From a virus: a stretch of DNA of 21,680 nucleotides. This document shows positions 1 to 7,198 of this stretch, one piece after another. A program made the position numbers and the translations under genes. The notes beneath the pieces were generated by a model. The model was not told where the DNA came from and searched no databases. It saw nothing but the letters and a program-made list of their open reading frames with translations. The stretch is taken from the IMG/VR virus record IMGVR_UViG_3300030419_002466, positions 1-21,680 of that record; one strand, given 5' to 3'. How positions within the stretch are numbered: the first letter of the stretch is position 1; each line of letters starts with the position of its first letter.

Positions 1-1100
1 CTGTAAAAACAGATAGCTTGGGCAGAAAGTGGATAAGTTGGATCAATACACCACAAACGACATTACAAGAAATGGATGTTGCAGGTAAGTTTGTTTTTGT
101 AGGTGTAACTGCTAATGGTGTAATGCCACAAATAGCTACACCTGTTGGTTTATTAGAACCACATAAGATTCAAACTGCACTTGCTGAATCAATATTAATA
201 CAAGATAGTCCTTATATACCTGATTGGGCAATAAGTATTGAGCTGTTAATACTTATAATTACAGTTATTTTAATATGGTTTATATTAATTTATTTAGGTA
301 TTACTTGGGGAATAACATTAGGATTTCTAGTTATGTTTATAACAGGATTTACTGGATATTATTTAATACAAAAAGGTTTATTAGTTGATGTTACTTGGAC
401 TTTAATATCTCAATTTATTACAGGTTCTATAGCATTTTATTTAAGATTTAGAGAACAATATAAATTAAGACAACAAATTAAAAAACAATTTGAACATTAT
501 CTTGACCCAAGACAAGTAAAACAATTACAAGATAATCCTGAACTTTTAAAATTGGGTGGAGAAAGAAAGTATTGTACTTTTCTTTTTACAGATGTTAGAG
601 GTTTTACAAATTTATCAGAACGATTAGAGCCAGAAGAAGTAACAGAAATTATGAATAAGGCTTTAACTATACAAGCAAATGCAGTTAAAAAGTATGGTGG
701 TATGGTAGATAAATATATTGGTGATGCCATGATGGCTATATTTAATGCACCGATTGATTTATCAAATCACGAAACTTTAGCTGTATTATGTGCCATAGAA
801 ATAAAAGAACAAATGCAACAGGCTAATCTTGGTATTGATATAGGTATAGGAGTTAATACTGGTGATGCTGTTATAGGCAATATGGGAAGTGAAAGTAGGT
901 TTGATTATACTGCTATAGGTGATGCAGTTAATTTAGCAGCTAGACTAGAAAGTTCTACAAAGGAAGTAGGTGAAGATATTGTTATTGGATATAATACTAT
1001 TCATGTAGAAAATTTTAGTTCTGATATATCATTAAAGGAATTAAAAAGTATTTATGTTAAAGGTAAGGAAAAACCAATAAACATATATACTGTATATTAA
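1..1100 (+). CDS. CHASE2-domain membrane adenylate cyclase, class III (5' end outside window)
   Basis: This protein should convert ATP to cyclic AMP at the inner membrane. The frame is open to the left edge (codons readable from base 3), so the gene is 5'-truncated; a TTG at 18 is only an internal codon. In order: the end of a CHASE2 sensor domain (GKFVFVGVTANG, about 91-126, then a Pro/Leu-rich stretch), three membrane spans (about 228-445), a linker, and a class III cyclase domain (about 570-1000). All canonical residues are visible: metal-binding Asp in FTDVRGFT (591-593) and in IGDAMMA (723-725), adenine-selecting Lys in VDKYIGD (711-713) and Asp in FDYTAIGD (903-905), and transition-state Asn and Arg in VNLAAR (930-932, 942-944). 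The Lys/Asp pair predicts ATP rather than GTP. It ends 12 bases before the lysis genes on the same strand. The domain call is firm; the role in a phage is unknown. A host gene at a phage boundary is possible but less likely given the tight spacing. Confidence 0.9.
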   Translation, partial: VKTDSLGRKWISWINTPQTTLQEMDVAGKFVFVGVTANGVMPQIATPVGLLEPHKIQTALAESILIQDSPYIPDWAISIELLILIITVILIWFILIYLGITWGITLGFLVMFITGFTGYYLIQKGLLVDVTWTLISQFITGSIAFYLRFREQYKLRQQIKKQFEHYLDPRQVKQLQDNPELLKLGGERKYCTFLFTDVRGFTNLSERLEPEEVTEIMNKALTIQANAVKKYGGMVDKYIGDAMMAIFNAPIDLSNHETLAVLCAIEIKEQMQQANLGIDIGIGVNTGDAVIGNMGSESRFDYTAIGDAVNLAARLESSTKEVGEDIVIGYNTIHVENFSSDISLKELKSIYVKGKEKPINIYTVY

Positions 1101-1112
1101 AAAGGAAATTTT

Positions 1113-1325
1113 ATGGAAAGAATGTTGACTGTAAGAGATGTAGCAGAAGATTTAGCTGTATCAAAAAAAGAAAATGCAGAAAGATGGAAGACTGCTTTTA
1201 ATGAATTTGCTGATATAAAACAAGAAATAACTTCTATAAATACTACTATACGCATGGCTACTTTTGGTGTATTTGGTTTTATAGGTGCATTAATAATAGC
1301 AGTAGCAAGTGCAGGAATTTTATGA
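1113..1325 (+). CDS. XhlA-like small membrane protein, lysis-associated
   Basis: This 70-residue protein has a charged, helical, coiled-coil-like N-terminal part (about residues 5-45) and one C-terminal membrane span (about 47-68, FGVFGFIGALIIAVA). That layout resembles XhlA/haemolysin-type proteins that accompany phage holins; no signature residue proves membership. An AAGGA-type ribosome site lies just upstream of the ATG at 1113; a second Met at codon 4 is possible. Its stop overlaps the next gene by 4 bases (ATGA), so the two are probably translationally coupled. The position before a holin and an endolysin supports a part in lysis, perhaps as a holin partner or regulator. It could instead be a one-span spanin-like component, but no lipobox is visible. 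Confidence 0.6.
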   Translation: MERMLTVRDVAEDLAVSKKENAERWKTAFNEFADIKQEITSINTTIRMATFGVFGFIGALIIAVASAGIL

Positions 1326-1801
1326 AAGGTATTTTAAAAAATATAGTAGGAGCTGTTGCACCAACACTAGGTACAGCATTAGGTGGACCAATGGGTAATA
1401 TGGCTATGGGTAAAATAGCTGAAGTTTTAGGCGTATCTAATAATCAAAAATCCATACAACAAGCTATGCAAAATGCAACACCAGAGCAAATGCTAGAGTT
1501 AAAAAAAGCAGAGCAAGAGTTTGAAGTTCAAATGAAAGAGCTTGAAGTTGATGTTTTCAAATTAGAAACGCAAGATAAACAAAATGCTAGAGGTATGTTT
1601 AGTAAAGATTGGACTGCTAGAATTATTGGTTTAGTAACTATAGGTGGATTTCTTGGTTATATATTTTTAGTAACACTTCAACCACCAGAACAAAACAGCG
1701 AAGCATTAATTAATTTAGTGCTTGGTTATCTTGGAGGATTAGCAAGTGCGATTATTTCGTTCTATTTTGGAGCATCTCACTCCAACGATAAAGGAGAGTA
1801 A
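1322..1801 (+). CDS. 3-TM phage holin (GTA_holin_3TM-like)
   Basis: This 159-residue protein probably forms the membrane lesion that releases or triggers the endolysin. It has a Gly/Ala-rich hydrophobic N-terminus (about residues 8-36), a charged helical middle (about 55-98, ending NARGMFSKDWTARI) and two strong C-terminal membrane spans (about 100-121 and 128-150). A hydrophobic segment, an acidic helix, an 'A R ... D W T A R' turn and two terminal spans are the layout I associate with the 3-TM holin family also seen in gene transfer agents. It overlaps the preceding gene by 4 bases and ends one base before the endolysin ATG. Its own 3' end contains the endolysin ribosome site. The family call is from pattern recognition. 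Confidence 0.72.
   Translation: MKGILKNIVGAVAPTLGTALGGPMGNMAMGKIAEVLGVSNNQKSIQQAMQNATPEQMLELKKAEQEFEVQMKELEVDVFKLETQDKQNARGMFSKDWTARIIGLVTIGGFLGYIFLVTLQPPEQNSEALINLVLGYLGGLASAIISFYFGASHSNDKGE
1790..1796 (+). promoter_or_regulatory. Ribosome binding site for the endolysin
   Basis: AAAGGAG lies 6 bases before the ATG at 1803 and inside the last codons of the holin. It fixes the endolysin start at 1803 rather than at an in-frame ATG at 1746, which would add 19 residues translated from holin coding sequence and lacks a comparable site. Confidence 0.8.
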
Positions 1802-1802
1802 T

Positions 1803-2252
1803 ATGGAAATATCAAAAGAAGGTATATCTTTAATTAAAAAGTTTGAAGGATGTGAACTTAAAGCATATCGCTGTGCTGCAGGAGTGCCTACAATCGGGTA
1901 TGGCTCAACTCATGGTGTAACTATGGATATGGAAATATCACAAGAAAGAGCTGATATGTTATTGCTAGAAGATATAGAAAAGTTTGAACAAGCTGTAAAT
2001 GATTTAGTAAAAGCTCCTTTAAAACAAAATGAATTTGATGCTTTAGTATCTTGGACTTTTAATCTTGGACCAACTAATTTAAAAAATTCAACTTTATTAA
2101 AAGTATTAAATAGCTCTCATCCAGATTGGAATGATATACCAGCACAAATAAAAAGATGGAATAAAGCTGGTGGAAAAGTTTTACAGGGCTTGGTAAGAAG
2201 AAGAGAAGCAGAAGCCTTATTATTTGAAGGCAAGGAATGGCATGAGGTTTAG
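1803..2252 (+). CDS. Endolysin: GH24 lysozyme (T4/P21-type muramidase)
   Basis: This 149-residue enzyme should cleave the MurNAc-GlcNAc bond of peptidoglycan at the end of infection. The phage lysozyme catalytic pattern Glu-8aa-(Asp/Cys)-5aa-Thr is present as E15 (KKFEG), C24 (AYRCAAG) and T30 (PTIGYGST), so this is the Cys variant. Further hallmarks are the NEFDALVSWTFNLG helix and the C-terminal GLVRRREAEALLFEG motif, both typical of GH24. There is no signal peptide or N-terminal anchor, so export should depend on the adjacent holin. Start chosen at 1803 because of the AAAGGAG site just upstream. Length is normal for the family. Confidence 0.93.
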   Translation: MEISKEGISLIKKFEGCELKAYRCAAGVPTIGYGSTHGVTMDMEISQERADMLLLEDIEKFEQAVNDLVKAPLKQNEFDALVSWTFNLGPTNLKNSTLLKVLNSSHPDWNDIPAQIKRWNKAGGKVLQGLVRRREAEALLFEGKEWHEV

Positions 2253-2254
2253 TT

Positions 2255-4123
2255 ATGGCATTTGCAAAGTTTGTATTTAAACCGGGAATAAATAAAGAAG
2301 GAACTAATTTTTCTAATGAAAATGGCTGGTTTGATTCAGATAAAATTAGATTTAGAAAAGGCAGACCAGAAAAAATAGGTGGTTGGCAAAAACATTCTGT
2401 TAATACTTTTCAAGGAACTTGTAGAAAAATTCATATATATAAAGATATAGAACAAAGTCAATATAAGATATTAGGTACACATAAAAAACTTTATGGATTA
2501 CAAGGAAATGTATATAACGATATAACTCCTATAAGAAGTACTACATCAGCAGGAGATGTAACATTTGCAGCAACAAATGGAAGCTCAACTATTACAGCAA
2601 CTGATACTTCGCATGGTGCAGTAAAAGGAGATTTTGTTACATTTAGTGGTGCTGCTACTTTAGGTGGTTTGATAACTGCTAATGTACTTAATCAAGAATA
2701 TGAAATAGCTTCAGTGCCTTCTGATAATACATTTACTTTTACAGCAAAAGATACAGACGGAGAAGAAGTTACAGCTAATAGTAGTGATAGTGGTAATGGT
2801 GGTTCTTCAGTTGTAGGAACTTATCAAATAAATGTTGGACTAGATGTATATGTAGCATCAACAGGTTGGGGTGTAAGTGCTTGGGGTTCAGGTGGATTTG
2901 GCTCAACAAAATCTTTATCTTTAACTAATCAATTAAGATTATGGACTATAGATAATTTTGGAGATGATGTTATAGCAGCACCTAGAGGTGGTCCTTTATA
3001 TTACTGGGATGAATCTAGTGGCTTATCAACAAGGGCAGTATTAGCAAGTTCAAGAAGTGGTGCAAGTGATTGTCCTGTTGCTTTATCACAGTTATTAATG
3101 TCTGATATTGACCGCCATGTTATAGCATTAGGTTGTAATACTATAGGCTCATCTACTATTGACCCATTATTAGTTAGATGGTCAGATTCTGAAAATGCAG
3201 TTGATTGGACACCTACAGCAACAAATTCTGCTGGTGGTGTAAGATTATCTACAGGTAGTTTAATAATAGGTGCTTTGCAAACTAGACAAGAAATACTTAT
3301 ATGGACAGATGTTGGTTTAGTTTCAATGCGTTTTGTAGGACAACCTTTTATATTTAGCTTTAATGAAATAGCAACAGGTATGTCTTTAGTATCTCCAAAT
3401 GGTGCAGCTACTGCAGGTGGAGTAGTTTACTTTATGGACGATGGAGCTTTTTATCAATACGCAGGTTCAGTACAAAAATTACCATGCACTGTATTAGATT
3501 ATATATTTAGTGATTTTAATAAAGGACAAGCATTTAAAGTTTTTGCTGCTGCCAATCCAAAGTTTAATGAAATAATTTGGTTTTATCCAAGTTCTGATTC
3601 TGAAGAAATAAACAGATATGTTACTTATAACTATTTAGAAAATAATTGGAGCATTGGAACAACAAATGATGGATTTGTAAGAACAGCTTGGAATCCAGCT
3701 TATAGTTTAGATTATCCTGTAGCTGCTAGTAAAAACGATTCAAGTGATACAAATTATTTATACGACCAAGAGTTTGGATGTTTAGCAGATGGAAGTGGAT
3801 TTACAGCTTATATAGAATCATCTGATTTTGATTTAGACCCAGCAGGAGAAAAGTTTATGTTTATGTCTAAACTAATACCAGATTTAGAATTTAGAAAATC
3901 ATCTGATACAGGTAATACAGTTGACTTTATAATTAAAGGTAGGGATTATCCTTTACAAGATTTATCTACATTATCTACAACCTCTGTAACACCTAGTTCT
4001 ACATTTGCAAATATTAGAGGTAGAAGCAGACAAAGTGCTATAAGAGTTAGCAATTCTTCTGGTAATTTTGGTTGGAGATTAGGAGATATAAGATTGGAAT
4101 TAAGACAAGATGGTAAAAGATAA
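2255..4123 (+). CDS. Tail structural protein, nozzle/hub candidate (P22 gp10-like)
   Basis: This 622-residue protein is probably a virion protein closing or extending the portal/tail tube. The N-terminus (KFVFKPGINKEGTNF, then DKIRFRKGRPEKIGGWQK) is a pattern I associate with DNA-stabilisation/tail-nozzle proteins of podoviruses. Residues about 95-190 form a Thr/Ser/Gly-rich module (SHGAVKGDFVTFSGA ... SDNTFTFTA) seen as an insert in many phage structural proteins. The rest is beta-rich with repeated aromatic and Gly turns, consistent with a propeller-like fold. It starts 2 bases after the endolysin stop and ends in a TAATG overlap with the next gene. The structural role is likely; the exact tail position is inferred. 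Confidence 0.6.
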   Translation: MAFAKFVFKPGINKEGTNFSNENGWFDSDKIRFRKGRPEKIGGWQKHSVNTFQGTCRKIHIYKDIEQSQYKILGTHKKLYGLQGNVYNDITPIRSTTSAGDVTFAATNGSSTITATDTSHGAVKGDFVTFSGAATLGGLITANVLNQEYEIASVPSDNTFTFTAKDTDGEEVTANSSDSGNGGSSVVGTYQINVGLDVYVASTGWGVSAWGSGGFGSTKSLSLTNQLRLWTIDNFGDDVIAAPRGGPLYYWDESSGLSTRAVLASSRSGASDCPVALSQLLMSDIDRHVIALGCNTIGSSTIDPLLVRWSDSENAVDWTPTATNSAGGVRLSTGSLIIGALQTRQEILIWTDVGLVSMRFVGQPFIFSFNEIATGMSLVSPNGAATAGGVVYFMDDGAFYQYAGSVQKLPCTVLDYIFSDFNKGQAFKVFAAANPKFNEIIWFYPSSDSEEINRYVTYNYLENNWSIGTTNDGFVRTAWNPAYSLDYPVAASKNDSSDTNYLYDQEFGCLADGSGFTAYIESSDFDLDPAGEKFMFMSKLIPDLEFRKSSDTGNTVDFIIKGRDYPLQDLSTLSTTSVTPSSTFANIRGRSRQSAIRVSNSSGNFGWRLGDIRLELRQDGKR

Positions 4124-4326
4124 TGGCAGATAAAAGTTCAATGCCATTACCTTTAGCTAGACCTGAATATGATGAGTTAAATGAATCTATTGCTAGAAGA
4201 ACAATAGAGCAAACTTTTCAAGATATAAATTCAGATATAGGAAATTCAAAAAGAAAACAAGATAGTGTAAGTAGCAAAGCTATAAGAAGACATCAATTTT
4301 TATTAATGGGAGTTACAGGTGGCTGA
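4123..4326 (+). CDS. Small conserved phage protein, virion-operon associated
   Basis: This 67-residue protein starts with the A shared by the TAATG junction of the upstream tail gene and overlaps the next gene by 8 bases. It has a Pro-containing N-terminus (SMPLPLARPEYDELNESIARRTIEQTF) followed by a charged helical region and ends in a short hydrophobic tail (FLLMGVTGG). I recognise the general 'PLPLARPEYDELNE..ARRTIEQ' style from marine podovirus structural operons but know no function for it. A small connector, chaperone or assembly factor would fit the position. It has no membrane span or metal motif. Confidence 0.6.
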   Translation: MADKSSMPLPLARPEYDELNESIARRTIEQTFQDINSDIGNSKRKQDSVSSKAIRRHQFLLMGVTGG

Positions 4327-4657
4327 TAGTTTAAAAGTATTAGGACAAGTTGACCCAGCAGCTACTACTACTACAGTACTTTATACTGTACCAGATAAGA
4401 CTCAAACAACAGTAAGTTCAATAGTAGCTGCAAATAGAACAGGCTCTGCAATAACATTTAGATTAAGTGTTCATGTTGGTGGAGCAACTGCAGATGATAA
4501 ACAATATCTTTATTATGATAAATCTGTAGCAGCAAACGATTCATTAACCATTGTAATAGGTATAACTTTAAATCAAACAGATGTATTAAAGGTTTATACC
4601 AGTGCAGTAGATATGAGTTTTAATATATTTGGTTGTGAAACAACCGAGGAAAGATAG
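4319..4657 (+). CDS. Small beta-rich virion protein
   Basis: This 112-residue protein uses a GTG start (GTG GCT GAT) overlapping the previous stop; GGGAG lies just upstream. The sequence has the pattern LGQVDPAATTTTVLYTVPDK ... VSSIVAANRTGSAITFRLSV, which recurs in small tail or capsid-decorating proteins of marine phages: a beta-sandwich with a conserved 'NR.G....FR' strand. The C-terminal half (LKVYTSAVDMSFNIFGCE) is also beta-rich. It lies between the tail candidate and the large Pro-rich virion protein, and the downstream ATG begins immediately after its stop. A structural role is likely, its location in the particle unknown. Confidence 0.65.
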   Translation: MADSLKVLGQVDPAATTTTVLYTVPDKTQTTVSSIVAANRTGSAITFRLSVHVGGATADDKQYLYYDKSVAANDSLTIVIGITLNQTDVLKVYTSAVDMSFNIFGCETTEER

Positions 4658-7198
4658 ATGGATATAAAACAACAAACTAGAAATGTAGCAGCACAAGGTC
4701 GTTATGGCGATAATATGTTACTTCATGTTAATCCTGTAGAAATGCAAGGGTTAGCATCTGTAATGCCATTAACAAAAAATCCACAAACAGGACAGCCTGA
4801 AGCTTTCTTACCTTTTCTAGCACCACTATTAGGTAGTATGGCGGGTACTGCTTTATTTACAGGTTTAAGCCCAGCTGTAGCTGGTGCTTTAGGTTCTGGT
4901 ATAGCTAGTACAATTCAATCAGGAGATTTAAAACAAGGCATTATATCTGGTGTAACAGGGTTTGGTTTAGGTAAAGCATTTGGTGCTGCAGGTATAGGAG
5001 AAGCTGGAAGAACAGCAGGAGAAGCTGCTACAACTGCAGCAGAAACAGTTGCTAATGTTTCACCTGAAGCTTTAACAGAAACACTAACAAGACAAGCTGC
5101 AGCAACAACACCTATGTTAGGAAATACTCCTATAGATTTATCAAGTGCTGCAAGTGGCACTACTGAAGCTGTAGCCAAAGGCGGATTAGATGCTTTTGCA
5201 TCACAACTAGCTAAACCTAGTTCTTATTTACCAGTTGCTATGGGAGAAGGAACTATAGGTACTATGCAGGCACAAGAAGATTTTGAAAGAGCCATGAAAG
5301 AATATGAGCTTAATAAAGAAAAAAGAGAAGAAGAATTATATGCTATGTATCCAGAACAAATACCAATGAGCAGTCCATATTACTATGGTAAGCAAGGTGG
5401 AGTTATTGGTATGCAAGAAGGTGGAGAAGTTTCTGATGAAGAAAAAAGCGTAAGTTTTCTACCCGGAAAAGGAAGATTAAGAAGACCACCTGTAGATAGA
5501 TTACAGCCACCACCACCACCACCACCTGTCGGTAGTTTTGAAGCTGCTATGTCTGGTGGTCTTGATGCTTATTACACACCGCCTGTTCAATTATCTGCAC
5601 CAGTAACAGCAGAAGCTGTGCCTGTAATAGACCCAATGACAGGTATGCCTATGTTAGATGCAGAAGGAAATCCTATACCATCAGGACAATTTAAACCATC
5701 TGCTAATTACAGACCCGGTATTGACCCAGAGTTTAATTACTTACCCGGTGGTAATAGAAGTGCTTCATCTTTAACAGGTTTAGGTAATTATCTTGGACAA
5801 ATGGGCACTAATTTAGGTGGAACAAACCCTTATAGTCCTTATATAGCAGCTGAAATATTAGATAGTCCTATAGGCGAAAGATTTATGAGTAGGATGGAGC
5901 CTAATAGATTTAATTTTGATGAAAGAGAATTTGGTCCTAGTATGTTTGATAATATTGATTTATCTTTAAATCAAGATGCAATAAATAATTATTCTGTAAG
6001 AAATAATACTATGCGAGAGCCTATAACAAATCTTATTGAAAGACCTTATATGCCACCTATTCGTGATGATTTTATGTCTATAGATAGAATTGGTAATTTT
6101 GATGAACCTATGCTTATGGATAGAACTGATATTGCTGATAAGAAAAGTATTCGTGAAGCATTAGCTGAATCTATGGAAAGTCCTACAAAAACTCCAGTAA
6201 TGCCCCTAGAAATGCCACTAGAAATGCCACCAATGAGAGAAGTTCCACAAGAAGACTTTGGTTTTGGTCCGGGTATAAGGCGTTCAGAAGATTTCTTTAG
6301 ACCAGAAGAATTAATGATGCCACCAATGGCACCACCAGTACCACCAATGGCACCACCAGTACCACCCCTAGAAGATATTGGATTTGGTCCCGGCATAAGG
6401 CGTTCAGAAGATTTTTTTAGACCAGAAGAAATGATGCCACCAGTACCACCTATGATTCCAAAGTCCCTGTTCAATCAGCATAGAACACAACCTGTAATGC
6501 AAGCACCACAAGCTCCTAGAACAGGCGGCATACCAGTAACAGGCGGTGGACCATTAGGTAGTGGTATTTTACCCATAGCTAATTTACCGACAGGACCAGT
6601 AGCACCACCAACAAATATAGGTATGCAAATACCAAATACTTCTATAGGTGGCATAAATGCCATACCACAACCAATACCAGAGTTATCTAATCCATTTTTA
6701 GAATTACCTCCATTAGATATGCGTGATGATTTTATGTCTATAGATAGATTAAATAATTCTCCTTTTAGAATGGAAGCTGGAGGTATGACACCTAGCCCAG
6801 ATGAAATACAAAAAGTACAAATGGCTATACTAGGACAAATAGAGAATAACGAACAAGTTATTGATATGTTTGTAGAAAAATATGGCAACGAAATGTTTAT
6901 GATGATAAGAGAACAAATATTAAATCCAGAAGGAAATGCACAGACACAAGGAATGATAGAAGGTATGGGTAGTGGAATGGATGACCAAGTGTTAGGAATG
7001 ATTGGTAGTCAACAACCTGTAGCTGTATCTCCCGGTGAGTATATTGTACCAGCAGATGTTGTATCAGGATTAGGAGATGGTTCTTCTGATGCAGGTGCAA
7101 AAGAACTTGATGGTTTATTAGATAGAGTTAGACAAGAAAGAACTAATACTACTAAACAACCAAAGGAATTAAATAAAGGCAAGGTGTTACCTAAATGA
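4658..7198 (+). CDS. Large Pro/Gly/Met-rich virion protein with internal repeats
   Basis: This 846-residue protein is probably a minor or internal virion protein. Residues about 45-115 are hydrophobic and Gly/Ala-rich (FLAPLLGSMAGTALF, SGVTGFGLGKAFGAAG), suggesting membrane interaction. A charged helix (FERAMKEYELNKEKREEEL) follows, then a poly-Pro run (about 5507-5528). The long middle is low-complexity and Pro/Met-rich with duplicated modules (GPGIRRSEDFFRPEE twice, DDFMSIDR twice). The C-terminus (about 705-820) carries QPVAVSPGEYIVPADVVSGL followed by a GDGSSDAGAKELDGLLDRVR-like helix, a module I recognise from structural proteins of marine podoviruses. It starts right after the preceding stop and overlaps the GNAT-like gene by 4 bases (ATGA). 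It is not an enzyme by any visible motif. Confidence 0.65.
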   Translation: MDIKQQTRNVAAQGRYGDNMLLHVNPVEMQGLASVMPLTKNPQTGQPEAFLPFLAPLLGSMAGTALFTGLSPAVAGALGSGIASTIQSGDLKQGIISGVTGFGLGKAFGAAGIGEAGRTAGEAATTAAETVANVSPEALTETLTRQAAATTPMLGNTPIDLSSAASGTTEAVAKGGLDAFASQLAKPSSYLPVAMGEGTIGTMQAQEDFERAMKEYELNKEKREEELYAMYPEQIPMSSPYYYGKQGGVIGMQEGGEVSDEEKSVSFLPGKGRLRRPPVDRLQPPPPPPPVGSFEAAMSGGLDAYYTPPVQLSAPVTAEAVPVIDPMTGMPMLDAEGNPIPSGQFKPSANYRPGIDPEFNYLPGGNRSASSLTGLGNYLGQMGTNLGGTNPYSPYIAAEILDSPIGERFMSRMEPNRFNFDEREFGPSMFDNIDLSLNQDAINNYSVRNNTMREPITNLIERPYMPPIRDDFMSIDRIGNFDEPMLMDRTDIADKKSIREALAESMESPTKTPVMPLEMPLEMPPMREVPQEDFGFGPGIRRSEDFFRPEELMMPPMAPPVPPMAPPVPPLEDIGFGPGIRRSEDFFRPEEMMPPVPPMIPKSLFNQHRTQPVMQAPQAPRTGGIPVTGGGPLGSGILPIANLPTGPVAPPTNIGMQIPNTSIGGINAIPQPIPELSNPFLELPPLDMRDDFMSIDRLNNSPFRMEAGGMTPSPDEIQKVQMAILGQIENNEQVIDMFVEKYGNEMFMMIREQILNPEGNAQTQGMIEGMGSGMDDQVLGMIGSQQPVAVSPGEYIVPADVVSGLGDGSSDAGAKELDGLLDRVRQERTNTTKQPKELNKGKVLPK
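6062..6088 (+). repeat. 27-bp direct repeat, copy A (inside virion gene)
   Basis: A 27-base word encoding RDDFMSIDR recurs without change at 6722-6748, exactly 660 bases away, so the reading frame is kept. Synonymous sites are identical too, which suggests recent duplication or conversion. Confidence 0.85.
6251..6430 (+). repeat. Paired 60-bp direct repeat flanking a Pro-rich spacer
   Basis: Bases 6251-6310 and 6371-6430 encode nearly the same peptide (FGPGIRRSEDFFRPEE) and differ at few positions. They are exactly 120 bases apart, in frame. The spacer is Pro/Met-rich. The arrangement looks like an in-frame expansion of a structural linker. Confidence 0.8.
6320..6361 (+). repeat. Perfect 21-bp tandem repeat, two copies (PPMAPPV)
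   Basis: The 21-base unit at 6320-6340 is repeated exactly at 6341-6361, encoding two copies of the seven-residue PPMAPPV. Being a multiple of three it can expand or contract without a frameshift. A third partial unit follows. Confidence 0.85.
6722..6748 (+). repeat. 27-bp direct repeat, copy B (inside virion gene)
   Basis: This is the second copy of the repeat at 6062-6088. The flanks differ (FDEPM after copy A, LNNSPF after copy B), so the identity is limited to the motif. Confidence 0.85.

Noticed and set aside
18-1100. A complete cyclase gene starting at TTG 18
   Set aside because: The frame stays open to the window edge and the CHASE2 domain lacks its N-terminal part, so the gene is truncated by the window instead.
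1-1100. A Pycsar- or CBASS-type defence system
   Set aside because: The cyclase has the ATP-selecting Lys/Asp and CHASE2/TM architecture of signalling adenylate cyclases, and no effector or nucleotide-binding partner gene is in the window.
4123-4657. Programmed frameshift joining the two small virion genes
   Set aside because: There is no slippery run at the overlap, and the downstream gene has its own GTG start with a GGGAG site.
4915-5178. Ala/Val/Pro-rich minus-strand frame
   Set aside because: It is an antisense shadow of the Ala/Gly-rich part of the virion protein; composition follows from that alone.
6062-6748. CRISPR-like array
   Set aside because: The repeats lie in frame in a protein gene, have few copies and unequal spacing, and no cas gene is present.
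6046-6888. Two Gly/Ile-rich frames on the minus strand under the Pro-rich virion gene
   Set aside because: They are the complement of Pro/Met-rich repeats, have no ribosome site and cover a strongly supported + gene.
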